Made by a program: the position numbers and the translations under genes
Notes under the pieces: generated by a model
Told to the model about the DNA's origin: nothing
Database searches by the model: none
The model's input: only the letters and a program-made list of their open reading frames with translations
In this document: in pieces, positions 1 through 9,318 of the stretch
Position numbering within the stretch: the first letter of the stretch is position 1
How the letters are laid out: every line of letters starts with the position of its first letter
NCBI GenBank assembly: GCA_038206385.1
Contig: JBBRAW010000007.1
Span: 1-59,887 of the forward strand
DNA length: 59,887 nt
Direction of reading: 5' to 3'
Origin: JANXSD01 sp038206385
Lineage (GTDB): Bacteria; Bacteroidota; Bacteroidia; AKYH767-A; OLB10

Positions 1-50
1 GGCTTTTATTTTTTTGCCATTGATTTAACATTATTTGTGAAAACATTTAA

Positions 51-75
51 GGCGGTCCTAACAGATCGCCTTTTT
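51..75 (+). terminator. Possible Rho-independent terminator at the window edge
   Basis: A 7-bp stem (51-57 pairing with 64-70, one G-T pair) with a 6-base loop is followed by five T residues. It would end a plus-strand transcript entering from outside the window. The stem is short, so this is tentative. Confidence 0.4.
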
Positions 76-283
76 ACTTTGTATGCGGTTATTGATTTTA
101 ATGGCAAGAATGCACTAATGCTTATTCTCCATCGTTTAAGAAATTTTGAACAATTATATTTATGTTCAATTACAGCAATGGTATTTCCTCCAGCGTAATC
201 GTTGCTATTGTTTGAGAAGTTATTTTTTAGGTAGTTATTCAATAAAAGTAGCGTCTTTACATATTTAAAATGTAAGGGATCAC

Positions 284-380
284 AAATATCCATTGGCTTA
301 TAATAACTAAAAAGATAATTTCCCATATTTTGAAAAACCGTTTTACTGTTGGATAAATATAGTAAATAAATTAATCCAGC
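284..380. repeat. Imperfect direct repeat, copy A
   Basis: About 97 bp that align by eye with 1440-1538 at roughly nine bases in ten. Read on the minus strand, both copies contain an ATG followed by a similar 14-residue start (MGNYLFSYYKPMDI here, MGDYLFRYYRAMDI in copy B). Just beyond copy A on the minus-strand upstream side (411-443) a short frame reads NDESDVEEMK then stop, resembling the end of the DUF2130 protein (NDVEE) that lies next to copy B. This suggests a duplicated 3' end. The two copies bracket the nucleotidyltransferase pair. Confidence 0.75.
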
Positions 381-590
381 AAATACGTTCCCAAAAAATT
401 ATTTAGGCACTTACTTCATCTCCTCCACATCGCTTTCATCGTTCCAATAGATCTATCTTTTTATCAACTAATGGTAGTTTAATATTCAGTTTCATATTAT
501 TCATTGAAAAATACGCAGGGTTACCGAAATAAAGAGTTCCTTTTAACCTAATGTCAAATTCCAATCCTCATAAATTTAAAGTGTGAAATA

Positions 591-1067
591 TTACTTATTA
601 TTTTTAAGTTGATTTATTTTTTGAAGTTCGTCCAAATCTAATTTGTCTTTGGGTCGACCAGTGTTGAACTTGGTAAGAATTAAATGGTGATAATCTACAA
701 CCGGAACTTGAATAGTTTTAAGTCGAAAGTAATTCCTTTTTTGCCATGCATCTTCAAAATTAACGAGATTAACTTTTGTAAGAAAGTCAATTTTAAGTGG
801 AGGCTGGCCAATAGAAATAACTTGTGCTATGTTAAAGTCAAGGTTCTTTAATTCTTCAATATCACCTTTGTCCTTATTCATTTGAGCTAAAGCGCTTAAG
901 AAATTCGTTTTATTTTCTTCCGAATTTCTTAACCAAAAATCAATATCTCCAGTATATCGTCCATAACCATAATAGTTAACCGCATAGCCTCCTATCAAAA
1001 TAAAATCAACATTACATTGAAGCAGCTTTTCAATTACTTCAATAAAAATCGGTTCAAGTATTTTCAT
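591..1067 (-). CDS. Nucleotidyltransferase-fold protein (DUF6036/MNT-like), toxin-module type
   Basis: A 158-residue protein with the minimal nucleotidyltransferase signature: a GG near residue 27 (ILIGGYAVNYYG) followed by a D-x-D pair (TGDIDFWL) near residue 41, the metal-binding acidic pair of the polymerase-beta fold. Proteins of this size and type are common as half of two-gene toxin-antitoxin-like modules, where some transfer nucleotides to tRNA or to a partner protein. That activity is not shown by the sequence here. It overlaps the end of the 83-residue gene upstream by 14 bp, so the two are probably translated together. An alternative is a stand-alone domesticated nucleotidyltransferase. 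The family call is fairly firm and the biological role is not. Confidence 0.75.
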   Translation of the reverse strand: MKILEPIFIEVIEKLLQCNVDFILIGGYAVNYYGYGRYTGDIDFWLRNSEENKTNFLSALAQMNKDKGDIEELKNLDFNIAQVISIGQPPLKIDFLTKVNLVNFEDAWQKRNYFRLKTIQVPVVDYHHLILTKFNTGRPKDKLDLDELQKINQLKNNK

Positions 1068-1305
1068 GAAATTGATTTATTTTTATTTTGCTTTGGTGAA
1101 ATATTTTTACTTCCTCGGTCATATCTGAGCCATGAGTTATCTCACGTAACTTTTGTAAGTATGCCATTCTTTCTTCTGAACTCATATTCAATGTGTGCAA
1201 AAGCATTTGCTCATAAGACTCTTGGAAGGAGGTTACTGTTATTCTATTGTATGAAACAACAGGTTCGCTTAGTTCTTCTTGCTTTGTTATTTTCTTCCTT
1301 TTCAT
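1054..1305 (-). CDS. Small protein paired with the nucleotidyltransferase (antitoxin-like)
   Basis: An 83-residue charged protein starting with MKRKKITKQEE and containing a helical stretch (SSEERMAYLQKLREITHG). I do not recognise a named family. Its stop codon lies 14 bp inside the following nucleotidyltransferase gene, the tight coupling typical of toxin-antitoxin-like or effector-partner pairs. It has no signal peptide or membrane segment and would be cytoplasmic. Because the frame overlaps its partner and the protein is helix-rich and charged, I treat it as real. The antitoxin role is an inference from context alone. Confidence 0.6.
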   Translation of the reverse strand: MKRKKITKQEELSEPVVSYNRITVTSFQESYEQMLLHTLNMSSEERMAYLQKLREITHGSDMTEEVKIFHQSKIKINQFHENT

Positions 1306-1344
1306 TTACTAAAGGTTTAATGTTACCGAGTCGGTCAATGCACC

Positions 1345-1482
1345 TTAATTTTCGTGAGTGGTTATTTGTTTGTTGAAATAGTTCGCAACAATTTCTTCAG
1401 CAGCATCGAGTACAGGATTGCTTTCGTTTGACATTTTAAAAATATCCATTGCCCTATAATACCTAAAAAGATAATCTCCCAT
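1345..1482 (-). other. 45-codon open frame within repeat copy B
   Basis: An ATG at 1482 opens a 45-codon frame ending at a TAA at 1345. Its first 14 residues match the frame in repeat copy A; the rest (NPVLDAAEEIVANYFNK in part) looks like a short amphipathic helix. It lies directly upstream of the antitoxin-like gene. It could be a tiny gene, a leader or a remnant of the duplication. I cannot decide. Confidence 0.25.
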
Positions 1483-1538
1483 ATTTTGAAAAACCGCTTT
1501 TACTATTGGATAAATATAGTAAAATAATTTAATCCCAG
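1440..1538. repeat. Imperfect direct repeat, copy B
   Basis: Partner of the repeat at 284-380. It lies between the 3' end of the DUF2130 gene and the antitoxin-like gene. Differences from copy A are scattered substitutions plus a one-base indel, so the duplication is not recent. Confidence 0.75.
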
Positions 1539-1559
1539 TATCACATTAATAAAATTCCA

Positions 1560-2822
1560 TTACTCTTCCACATCATTCTCTGGCTCCGGTAGTTCTAATA
1601 ATTTTACCGCTTGAATTGCGTTTCCTGCAATGCCTTTTATTGATGCATGCATTTCGATGGTATTAGTTGTTACTTTTTCTATTTGCTTTTCACGTTGTTT
1701 CCAGATGCGTGTCATCGCACGTTTTTCACTTTCTAAATCCGTTCTCATTTGTGTGAAGCCTTCAACTATTGCTTCTACTTGTAATCGAAAAGTATTTCCA
1801 GTTAAATAATCATACAACATGTGCATTTTATCACCTTTATTTTCTTGCGATGAAATGGCATTACTAATCTGAATAATGGATTCGCGTAGCACCGAACACA
1901 GGCCTTTAAATTCATCGTAAGAACAAATCCATATTCCATCTTTTAATCCCATCCTATCCATATCGCTGGGCCGTGCATCGGTAACAAGTACTCCTATGTT
2001 TGCTCCACGCTCTCTGATATCGCCCTTAAACTTTTCTATCCATCCTTGCTGAAAATCTTTGGTGCGTTTACTTTCGTAATAAATGGATCCACAATTTTGA
2101 TTGTTTCTGGTATTAACAATTTGTATACAGTCACCACCTCTAGCACCCTTTTTTATTTCTTCAATAGTATCTAAAGGAAATTGTGCTGCAAGCCATTCTT
2201 CGATTGCTAACTCCATTACCTCGCCTTGCATTTGCATCGATCCTTGCTCCTGCTTACGCTTCATTTCTTCGGTTAATCGCTTTTGATCTTCTAATTGCTT
2301 TTGAAGTTCTTTAAAACGCAATTCATTTTTATCTTCTTCTATTTTACGAATTTTTTCTCTCTCTTCGCTGATGGTTTGATTTATTTTTTGTTGTGACTCT
2401 GCTTCTATCGATTCTTTTAACTCACTTTTCTCTCGTTTTAATTTTTCAATTTCCGCTTTCGATTTATTTAAATCTTTTACCTGTTCTGATTTTTCATTCA
2501 ACTCGTTTTGTAACAAAGCGAATTGATCAGCTTGTTCTTCCTTAAATTTTTTAGCAAGCTTTTCTTCAATTTGCTTTTTCTCTTCTTTAATTTTAGTGTC
2601 AATTCTCTCTTGAAAAAGTTCGTTTTCTCTAAGTTTTTTTTGATCAAATTCTTCTTTTGCTTTATTCAAAACTTCAAATTCATTGTCATACTTTTTCTTT
2701 TCATCAGCAAGTTGCACTTGATATTTTTTTTGCAGTTTATCCTCTAACTGATGTGATAAAATATCTTGGACATCAATCGAAGTTCCGCAGTTAGGACATT
2801 TTATTTGTGTGTTATCTTCCAT
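1560..2822 (-). CDS. DUF2130 family protein (RmuC-like, nuclease-fold domain)
   Basis: A 420-residue cytoplasmic protein. Residues 9-12 form a CPNC zinc-binding knuckle (KCPNCGTSID). Residues about 25-195 are a long charged coiled coil rich in E, K and Q. The region about 205-330 is the DUF2130 core, including the stretches RGGDCIQIV, YYESKRTKDFQQGWIEKFK and VLVTDARPSDMD. The E-x-K pattern after a D fits the PD-(D/E)xK nuclease-like fold proposed for this family and the distantly related RmuC. Its function is unknown; a role in DNA maintenance is suggested by the fold. It lies 90 bp downstream of the M3 peptidase but is separated from it by a terminator, so it has its own transcript. The length is usual for the family. 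Confidence 0.85.
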   Translation of the reverse strand: MEDNTQIKCPNCGTSIDVQDILSHQLEDKLQKKYQVQLADEKKKYDNEFEVLNKAKEEFDQKKLRENELFQERIDTKIKEEKKQIEEKLAKKFKEEQADQFALLQNELNEKSEQVKDLNKSKAEIEKLKREKSELKESIEAESQQKINQTISEEREKIRKIEEDKNELRFKELQKQLEDQKRLTEEMKRKQEQGSMQMQGEVMELAIEEWLAAQFPLDTIEEIKKGARGGDCIQIVNTRNNQNCGSIYYESKRTKDFQQGWIEKFKGDIRERGANIGVLVTDARPSDMDRMGLKDGIWICSYDEFKGLCSVLRESIIQISNAISSQENKGDKMHMLYDYLTGNTFRLQVEAIVEGFTQMRTDLESEKRAMTRIWKQREKQIEKVTTNTIEMHASIKGIAGNAIQAVKLLELPEPENDVEE

Positions 2823-2860
2823 GTTTGATAATTAAAAATAGTGTAATGTTGTTTTATTGC

Positions 2861-2894
2861 AAAAAGCGCCCTGAAGTAAGTACAACAGGACGCT
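2861..2894 (-). terminator. Rho-independent terminator of the M3 peptidase gene
   Basis: Read on the minus strand, a 9-bp stem (2894-2886 with 2873-2865, one G-T pair) and a 12-base loop are followed by five T residues. It lies just past the stop codon of the peptidase gene and before the DUF2130 start. Confidence 0.8.
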
Positions 2895-2912
2895 CTATAA
2901 AATTTTTAATTT

Positions 2913-4973
2913 TTATTTAATTCCTAATGATTTTAAGAACGCTTCAGAGTTGGGTTCTCGTCCTAAGAACGAACGCAATAAATCAATTTCTTCTTCGGTT
3001 GCTCCTTTTTCAAGAATGGTTTTTCTGTAGCGTATTCCAGTAGCATTATCCATCACTCCATTTTTTTGAAATACAGAAAACATATCTTGAGCAAAAACTT
3101 TCGACCATAAATATCCATAATAGTTAGCGCCGTAACCGTTAAGATGTCCGAAACTACAAATGAAATTAGAACCTTCTGGATATGGAATCTGATTGAGTGA
3201 AAAAAGTGATTTAGCAATTTGTGTTACCCCTTCTTTTTTTGTTAATGCGTAATTGTCTTCGTAAGTAAAATCAATTGTGCCTAAGTACGCTTGTCGCATA
3301 TTTGCTATTCCAGAATTTACTAATTGTGCTTGTTTCATTTTGTTAAATAATGATTCAGGTAATATAGCTCCAGTCTTATAATTCTTTGCAAATAATTTTA
3401 GTGATGCATATTCCCAACACCAGTTTTCTAAAAACTGTGATGGTGCTTCAACAAAATCTCCTTTAACATTAAAGGGTCCTTGAGCTACAATATCACTACG
3501 ACCCAACAGCGAATGAACTAAATGTCCGAACTCATGAAATAAAGTAATTACATCGCTGTGATTCAATAATGAAGGGTTCAGAATATTGCCTTCAGGAAAA
3601 TTACAAATTAATGCAGAAACAGGTAACACTTCTACACCATTAGCATTTCTATATTGACTAATTGGAGAACATTCGAAATGGGTATATTTATTTTGACGAG
3701 GAAATAAATCAAAGTAAAACATTCCAATCAATTTATTTTCTTTATACATCTCAAATGAACGAACTTTAGAATACCAAATTGGTAGACTTTTAGTTTCTTT
3801 TATTTCTAAATTAAAAAGTTTTTCATATACCGTAAACATTCCCTTGATGGTATTATTCAACTCGAAGTATTCCTTCACTTCATCAGTGTTTAACTGGTAT
3901 TTTGAATCCAATAATTGCTTTGTATAATAGGAGATATCCCAAGCAAAAATCGAATCCGTTGAATTGGGTTGTAATTGATGTTTTATAGCTTTTAATTCTG
4001 CAAGATCCTTTGTTACTAATGGAGCCAATTTTGTTTTTAAATCCGTTTCGAATGCCCAAACATTCGCTGGTGTTTTAGCCATCTTATCAACCAATGCATA
4101 TTCAGCATAACTTTTAAATCCAAGTTGTAATGCTAATTTATTACGATAATAAAAAAGACTATCTAATACAGAAATATTTTGCGGATATGCTCTATTGTTA
4201 TAATGATTATAAATGGTATGTCGTGCAAAATCACTTTCAGCATATTGTCCAATTTTTATAGAATTAGGACCATTAACATATACCATGTACTTTCCATTAG
4301 CACGCTTCCATCCTTTTAAATCCTCGGCAGGAACTCCTTTTAAATCTGCCTCGGTAAACTCTACACTGTCTTTACTTTCTGCAATGTTTTTTCCAAATGC
4401 ACTTCCAAGATCTATAATTTTCGTATTAATTTCTTCCAACGATTTTCTTCCAACTGCGCTAATTTTCATTCCGTTTTTTTCGAAACTAATTAACATGTCT
4501 TTCACAAACTTTTTCTGTGAGGCATTTAAAGTTTTTGCATTTTCAGATTCCGAATATTGTTTTAAGTTATTGTACAATTTCTCATTTAAAATAAGATTAC
4601 TGTAATATATCGATAACTGATCGCTTCCAAGTTCAGCTGCATTTCTAGAACTATCATCAACATACACTTCTTTAATCGTTCCTAGCTTGTTTAACAAATC
4701 AGAAATGTCGTATTGCAATTCATCATAACCCATTAACGTATTCTCCACTGTTTGCTTTCCTTTCGTTTCACCAATCAATCGTTGAATGCGTTGGTCAGAA
4801 ATGTAAATTACAGTCTTAACCGCATCTCTTATTATCGTAGCATTCACCTTGTCGAATAATATTGGTGAGTTAGAATGTACCAATAATAAGTTAGGCATAA
4901 CTTCTGAAAATGATTGGAAGTTGAAGCAAATTAGTGAAATGAATAATAAGAAGACCTTACGTGATTTGTTCAT
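2913..4973 (-). CDS. Secreted M3 family oligopeptidase (thimet/dipeptidyl carboxypeptidase type)
   Basis: A 686-residue zinc metallopeptidase of the M3 family, which cleaves short peptides. An N-terminal signal peptide (hydrophobic segment around residues 6-22) indicates export, probably to the periplasm, as in Dcp-like enzymes. The catalytic HExxH motif is HEFGH at about residue 480, followed about 25 residues later by FVEAPSQ, whose glutamate is the third zinc ligand. The following WCWEY context is typical of the family. Length and order (long helical N-terminal half, catalytic C-terminal half) fit M3 enzymes. It is a single gene with its own terminator and nothing is missing. Whether it acts as an endopeptidase or a dipeptidyl carboxypeptidase cannot be decided from sequence alone. 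Confidence 0.9.
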   Translation of the reverse strand: MNKSRKVFLLFISLICFNFQSFSEVMPNLLLVHSNSPILFDKVNATIIRDAVKTVIYISDQRIQRLIGETKGKQTVENTLMGYDELQYDISDLLNKLGTIKEVYVDDSSRNAAELGSDQLSIYYSNLILNEKLYNNLKQYSESENAKTLNASQKKFVKDMLISFEKNGMKISAVGRKSLEEINTKIIDLGSAFGKNIAESKDSVEFTEADLKGVPAEDLKGWKRANGKYMVYVNGPNSIKIGQYAESDFARHTIYNHYNNRAYPQNISVLDSLFYYRNKLALQLGFKSYAEYALVDKMAKTPANVWAFETDLKTKLAPLVTKDLAELKAIKHQLQPNSTDSIFAWDISYYTKQLLDSKYQLNTDEVKEYFELNNTIKGMFTVYEKLFNLEIKETKSLPIWYSKVRSFEMYKENKLIGMFYFDLFPRQNKYTHFECSPISQYRNANGVEVLPVSALICNFPEGNILNPSLLNHSDVITLFHEFGHLVHSLLGRSDIVAQGPFNVKGDFVEAPSQFLENWCWEYASLKLFAKNYKTGAILPESLFNKMKQAQLVNSGIANMRQAYLGTIDFTYEDNYALTKKEGVTQIAKSLFSLNQIPYPEGSNFICSFGHLNGYGANYYGYLWSKVFAQDMFSVFQKNGVMDNATGIRYRKTILEKGATEEEIDLLRSFLGREPNSEAFLKSLGIK

Positions 4974-5233
4974 GAATTATGGTTGTTTGTGGTTGTCTGA
5001 TTTAGCCTAATACCGTTGTTTATGATTCAAATATTAGGTTGTCGAAAATAGTGAAAAAACAAACAATAGAATTATTCAACTGTTTTCTTCTAAAAAGCGC
5101 TTCTTTGTTCGATTATACTGATGAAAAGCACCGAAATCGGACAAAATGCAGGTAATTGCTGCTCATGAAAATTTAAATTGCATTGGACTATTTTTTAAAA
5201 GTAAAGATTTCACTTTAGACCTTGAATCTAACA

Positions 5234-6805
5234 TTATTTTAAAATTGAAATCTTTCGTTGAAAAACTTTCTTAATACTTTGCAGCTCCAAAAGATAATTT
5301 CCATTTGATAAATTAGCAACATCTAAAATGAGTATTGGCGTATCAATACTATTAGAAAAAATATTTTTTGAAATTATAACCGCACCATCTGAATTAAATA
5401 ATCGCAATGTTACATTTTCTAACTCTTCTGGAAAAATGATATTTAAGTGTGTTGTTGCTGGATTTGGATAAACAAATAAATCTAGATTATTACTATTGAT
5501 GGAAACTGCTTTTATATTTCCTGTACTACTTTTTCCATCATAATCAACTTGCCTTAATTGATAATAGGAAATTCCAGTTGAAGGTGATAAATCCACAAAT
5601 GAATAATTATGTAGTTGTTGAGAAGTGCCCGCCCCCTTAACTTGACCGATCTTTTCAAACTGTTTTCCATTTTTACTGCGTAAAACTTCAAAATAATCAT
5701 TGTTTAATTCACTTGCAGTAATCCATTCACAAACTACTTTTTTATTATCCACTGCCTTCGCATCAAAACTTAACAATTCAATCGGTAACGGACTTGACGA
5801 AGATGAAAGTGTCCATATCGGATTGTATACATTCACATTATTAACGGTAACAGAATTTGAAATTGTATTTGCGATTCCTGATGGAGGAGTTGTCCATGTT
5901 GAACCATTATTTGATTGCGTTTGTAATTGCGATTCATTAAGAGTATTCGTGCTTCCTCCACTTAAATCCCATTCGCTATCACGATACGTAAATGTTAAAT
6001 CGCTTGTTGGTACTGTAGTATAATTCCCAGAATTAAATATCCAATAACGATCCAATGTGTTCGGACTATTATCGACACCTCCATTATTAATTAAAGAAGT
6101 TAATCCTGTTGGATATGGAAGATTATTGGGTGTTGAATTCGTTGCTGTTGGATACGTTGCGATGGAAATGAAACCATTTGTTCCAATACCCGCAGTAGTA
6201 ACATTAAAATTTACAGGTAGATAGTTTCCAGATAAATTATTTCCAAATGGAAATATAAAATTTGTTCCAGTTGTAGCATTGCTAATATTCCATTGTAAAA
6301 TTCCATATCCCAATAGTGCCGACGTTTCACTAATAATATATCCAGTACTTCTTGAAATGGAAATGTTCGAAGAATTATTTTGTGTTAACATTTGAGAATT
6401 CAAATCAATAAATCCAGCTCCAATAGAAAGTATTCCAGAAGGTGTTGCGTAATTCCCTCCTACAGAAACATTTTGCAATAATTTTTTATTTCCAATTCCT
6501 ACTACTGTTAAATTATTAAATGCAGTTGTATTCGATCCTCCAATATTTTGATTGTTTCCATTTAAAATTACTGTTCCTTGTGAAATACCAAAGCAATTAT
6601 TCGTTGAATTATTTAACCAATCACCAGAGCAGTCTATTGTTCCTGAATTATTGATTGTACTTGTTCCGTTATTAAGTATATTTCCTTTAACAGTTAATTG
6701 AGCACCATTGGTAATAGTCAATGAAACATTATTGTTAGTCAGCAACTGACAAAATGAATTGTTACAAACAAAAAATAATAAAACACAAAAAAGATATTTT
6801 TTCAT
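5234..6805 (-). CDS. Secreted T9SS cargo protein with type A sorting domain
   Basis: A 523-residue exported protein. It has a clear signal peptide (residues 1-19, ending NSFCQ), then a low-complexity Asn/Thr/Ser-rich beta region (about 20-330) with a glycan- or adhesin-like look. A module around residues 340-430 (WITASELNNDYFEVLRS, YYQLRQVDYDG) is commonly placed before T9SS tails. The C-terminal sorting domain has VYPNPATTHLNI and ends in QRKISILK. T9SS tails direct passage through the outer membrane, with surface attachment or release. Its ATG overlaps the stop of the 838-residue gene upstream by 4 bp (ATGA), so the two are co-translated and probably work together at the cell surface. The specific ligand is unknown. 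Confidence 0.85.
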   Translation of the reverse strand: MKKYLFCVLLFFVCNNSFCQLLTNNNVSLTITNGAQLTVKGNILNNGTSTINNSGTIDCSGDWLNNSTNNCFGISQGTVILNGNNQNIGGSNTTAFNNLTVVGIGNKKLLQNVSVGGNYATPSGILSIGAGFIDLNSQMLTQNNSSNISISRSTGYIISETSALLGYGILQWNISNATTGTNFIFPFGNNLSGNYLPVNFNVTTAGIGTNGFISIATYPTATNSTPNNLPYPTGLTSLINNGGVDNSPNTLDRYWIFNSGNYTTVPTSDLTFTYRDSEWDLSGGSTNTLNESQLQTQSNNGSTWTTPPSGIANTISNSVTVNNVNVYNPIWTLSSSSSPLPIELLSFDAKAVDNKKVVCEWITASELNNDYFEVLRSKNGKQFEKIGQVKGAGTSQQLHNYSFVDLSPSTGISYYQLRQVDYDGKSSTGNIKAVSINSNNLDLFVYPNPATTHLNIIFPEELENVTLRLFNSDGAVIISKNIFSNSIDTPILILDVANLSNGNYLLELQSIKKVFQRKISILK

Positions 6806-9318
6806 TGTTCGTAGGTAATTAAAATACGAAATGGTTTAGATAAAATATTTGTTGAGTTTCCAGCTTTATTCCATACTATAATATTTGTTGTCGTTATATA
6901 ATAATCGTACTCATATCCAACGGAAGCATTGTAAGATGGAGGCACACTACTTCCCAATGCATAATCAACCCAAATATTTACTGCTAGTATTTTTGAACTT
7001 AATAAACCGTGTGCAATATTTATTGTGCCACCTTGTGCTGCATTTGTTGTTCCTGTAAATTTCACCATTTTAATTGCTGGTGCATTTGATCCAGCTTTTG
7101 TGAAACCATTTATTTCGAGCTCGGCAGAAGGTGCGGAAACGCCGATACCAACTTTTACAGCATTTGCACCAATCCCGCCAAGCACTAAAGAATTATTTGA
7201 TGTAACAATACTATTTGCACCGATTGCAGTTGCATTTGTTAATGATGCAATTCCATCAGCTTTATAACCTAAAAAAGTATTGTTGTTTCCTGATAAATTA
7301 TTGATAGCACATTTGTATCCAATGCTTGTATTAAAACTACCAGTGCTAAATTCACTCGACTCTGATCCTACAAAAGTATTTTCAACTCCACTTGTATTGG
7401 ATTGCCCGCATAAATATCCAATCATTGTATTATTGGCACCTGATGAATTTTGATTCCCAGAATATGCACCAAAGAATGAATTATTATTTGAAAGATTTTG
7501 AGTCCCACTATTAATTCCAAAAAACGAGTTCGCTGTACCAATTAAATTGTTGAATCCAGAAGAAGCACCATAAAATGAATTTCCATCTGCAATCGAATTA
7601 GAATATCCAGCGCTACTTCCTGTAAACGTATTATTACTTCCCAAGGTATTAAAACGTCCTGCATAAGCTCCAGTAAAAACATTGTTATTGCCGCTTGTAT
7701 TAGTCAACCCACTTTCTGATCCTAAAAATGAATTATAACTACCAGTAGTGTTATAGCCCGTTTCAGCTCCAAAAAATGAATTATAATTTCCAGTAGCTCC
7801 CAATGATCCTGATTGATATCCTACATAAGTATTTTCAGTGGCAGATGTAATAGTTTTTCCCGAATTATATCCAATAAATATAGATTCATGCGTACCATTT
7901 CCGCATGAATATCCTGCATTCGTTCCAATATAAATATTTGCAAATGACATTACAGAAGAAAATCCAGATTTCAATCCAATAAAAACATTATCGCTCCCTG
8001 AAACGCAATTATATCCTGCCTTCGATCCCATAAAACAATTGTCACTAGCATTTACGCTTAAAAATCCTGCTGAATCTCCAACGAAACTATTGTCGCTGCC
8101 TCCCATTCCAACACCTGCATTTGTTCCAACTAAAATATTTCTAAATCCTCCACTTGAAATTGATAGAACAGGATTGTTTTTTATTCGATAATTGTTAGAA
8201 AACAGTGTAAGATTTATATTTCCATTAACATCTAGTTTTTGAAGTGGTGCTGGCAAACCTATTCCAACATTTCCATTTCCTTTTATTCTAACATTTTCTG
8301 AGAATGAAGTACTTGTACCATAACCAAAAACAAAATCATCAGTTGCAGTTGCAGTATATAATTGAAACGTGCTAGGTTGAACTCCAATACCATAATTAGT
8401 TGTTGCTCCTTGCCATAAACATATTCTACTTCCTAATGCATTACCAAATGTAAGTTTGTGTTGCGGCGTTGTTGTTCCAATACCTACGTTACCATTTCTA
8501 TCGATACGCATTTTCTCATTGCTACTTCCACCTGTTGTTTGAAATAAAATATTACCTCTTAAAAAATTAGGTGCTACAGCACTGTCAATCCCAAAAATTA
8601 TGGCACTACTATTATTAAAATTGTTGCCATCATATCCTCTACCAACTATTGTTCCCGTCCAGTCACCATTTGATATTCCTGTAGGTATTGCCAACGTTCC
8701 ATTTTGTTTGTGAAATACTAATTGTGGATATGTTCCTGATGCGCCTGCAGTATGAATCAATACATCGCTATTTGATCCATCTTCATCAGCGATTTCTAAT
8801 TTTGCAAACGCATAAGTTGATCCTGGTGTTGATGTTCCTATTCCAACTTTTTTTGATGTTGTAAGATGAACAACTTCTGCATTAAATGTTTTAAGTGATA
8901 AGTCATTGTTATCAGATGTTCCTATAAAATTTGTTGCAGCGTTTGTTCCAGAATTCCCTGCTGTAGACCAACCACTATTTGAATTTCCAATAAATGCCCA
9001 ATTGTTCCCATCATAATAATAGAATCCATTAACTAAATCGGTTTGATAAATCATCATTCCAGCTGCAGTTAAATCTGCAATAGGAAACATGGCAATTCGT
9101 TGTGCTGAAGTAAGGCGTGGAATTAAAATCCCTTTGTCAGTTGATGTTAAATCAAGCAATGCTTTTGCATGAGGACTAGGATTATTTACACCTACATTTT
9201 GTGCATTAAGATTTTGACATGATATAATGAGAAAAATAAAAAGCATCATTATTTTTATGCTTCTCAAGATTCGTATATTTCTTGTAAGAACTCTTTTTAT
9301 AGTTTTTCCCATATTCAT
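6802..9318 (-). CDS. Large repetitive surface protein (beta-solenoid-like, tail-fibre/YadA-head-like repeats)
   Basis: An 838-residue protein. The N-terminal hydrophobic segment (about residues 23-40, ending NLNAQ) is a signal peptide after a rather long charged leader; a start at the second ATG (residue 3) is equally possible. Next comes the widespread Bacteroidota leader VGVNNPSPHAKALLDLTSTD, then several GNVGIGTTTP-type units. About 18 tandem units of 16-18 residues (about residues 396-690) follow, with pattern N-x-F-x-G-x-x-A/S-G. Such short glycine/asparagine repeats usually stack as a beta-solenoid or trimeric head. The C-terminal 75 residues form a separate small beta domain. There is no T9SS sorting tail and no intramolecular chaperone that I recognise. 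The partner T9SS protein overlaps it by 4 bp downstream. Confidence 0.75.
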   Translation of the reverse strand: MNMGKTIKRVLTRNIRILRSIKIMMLFIFLIISCQNLNAQNVGVNNPSPHAKALLDLTSTDKGILIPRLTSAQRIAMFPIADLTAAGMMIYQTDLVNGFYYYDGNNWAFIGNSNSGWSTAGNSGTNAATNFIGTSDNNDLSLKTFNAEVVHLTTSKKVGIGTSTPGSTYAFAKLEIADEDGSNSDVLIHTAGASGTYPQLVFHKQNGTLAIPTGISNGDWTGTIVGRGYDGNNFNNSSAIIFGIDSAVAPNFLRGNILFQTTGGSSNEKMRIDRNGNVGIGTTTPQHKLTFGNALGSRICLWQGATTNYGIGVQPSTFQLYTATATDDFVFGYGTSTSFSENVRIKGNGNVGIGLPAPLQKLDVNGNINLTLFSNNYRIKNNPVLSISSGGFRNILVGTNAGVGMGGSDNSFVGDSAGFLSVNASDNCFMGSKAGYNCVSGSDNVFIGLKSGFSSVMSFANIYIGTNAGYSCGNGTHESIFIGYNSGKTITSATENTYVGYQSGSLGATGNYNSFFGAETGYNTTGSYNSFLGSESGLTNTSGNNNVFTGAYAGRFNTLGSNNTFTGSSAGYSNSIADGNSFYGASSGFNNLIGTANSFFGINSGTQNLSNNNSFFGAYSGNQNSSGANNTMIGYLCGQSNTSGVENTFVGSESSEFSTGSFNTSIGYKCAINNLSGNNNTFLGYKADGIASLTNATAIGANSIVTSNNSLVLGGIGANAVKVGIGVSAPSAELEINGFTKAGSNAPAIKMVKFTGTTNAAQGGTINIAHGLLSSKILAVNIWVDYALGSSVPPSYNASVGYEYDYYITTTNIIVWNKAGNSTNILSKPFRILITYEQ
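7240..8140 (-). repeat. Array of about 18 protein repeats of 16-18 residues
   Basis: Coding repeats within the 838-residue surface protein. Successive units begin NSFVG, NCFMG, NVFIG, NIYIG, NTYVG, NSFFG, NSFLG, NVFTG, NTFTG, NSFYG and so on. The DNA is diverged between units, so selection is on the protein pattern rather than on recent expansion. Confidence 0.8.

Noticed and set aside
6..326. Minus-strand open frame of 106 codons
   Set aside because: Its start lies in repeat copy A, the composition is poor and basic at the end, and it covers a terminator-like hairpin. I see no family pattern, so I describe the repeat and do not call a gene.
453..567. Short minus-strand frame ending KIDLLER
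   Set aside because: About 38 codons without an ATG at its start, no family match, in a stretch between repeat and gene; may be a gene remnant but I cannot support it.
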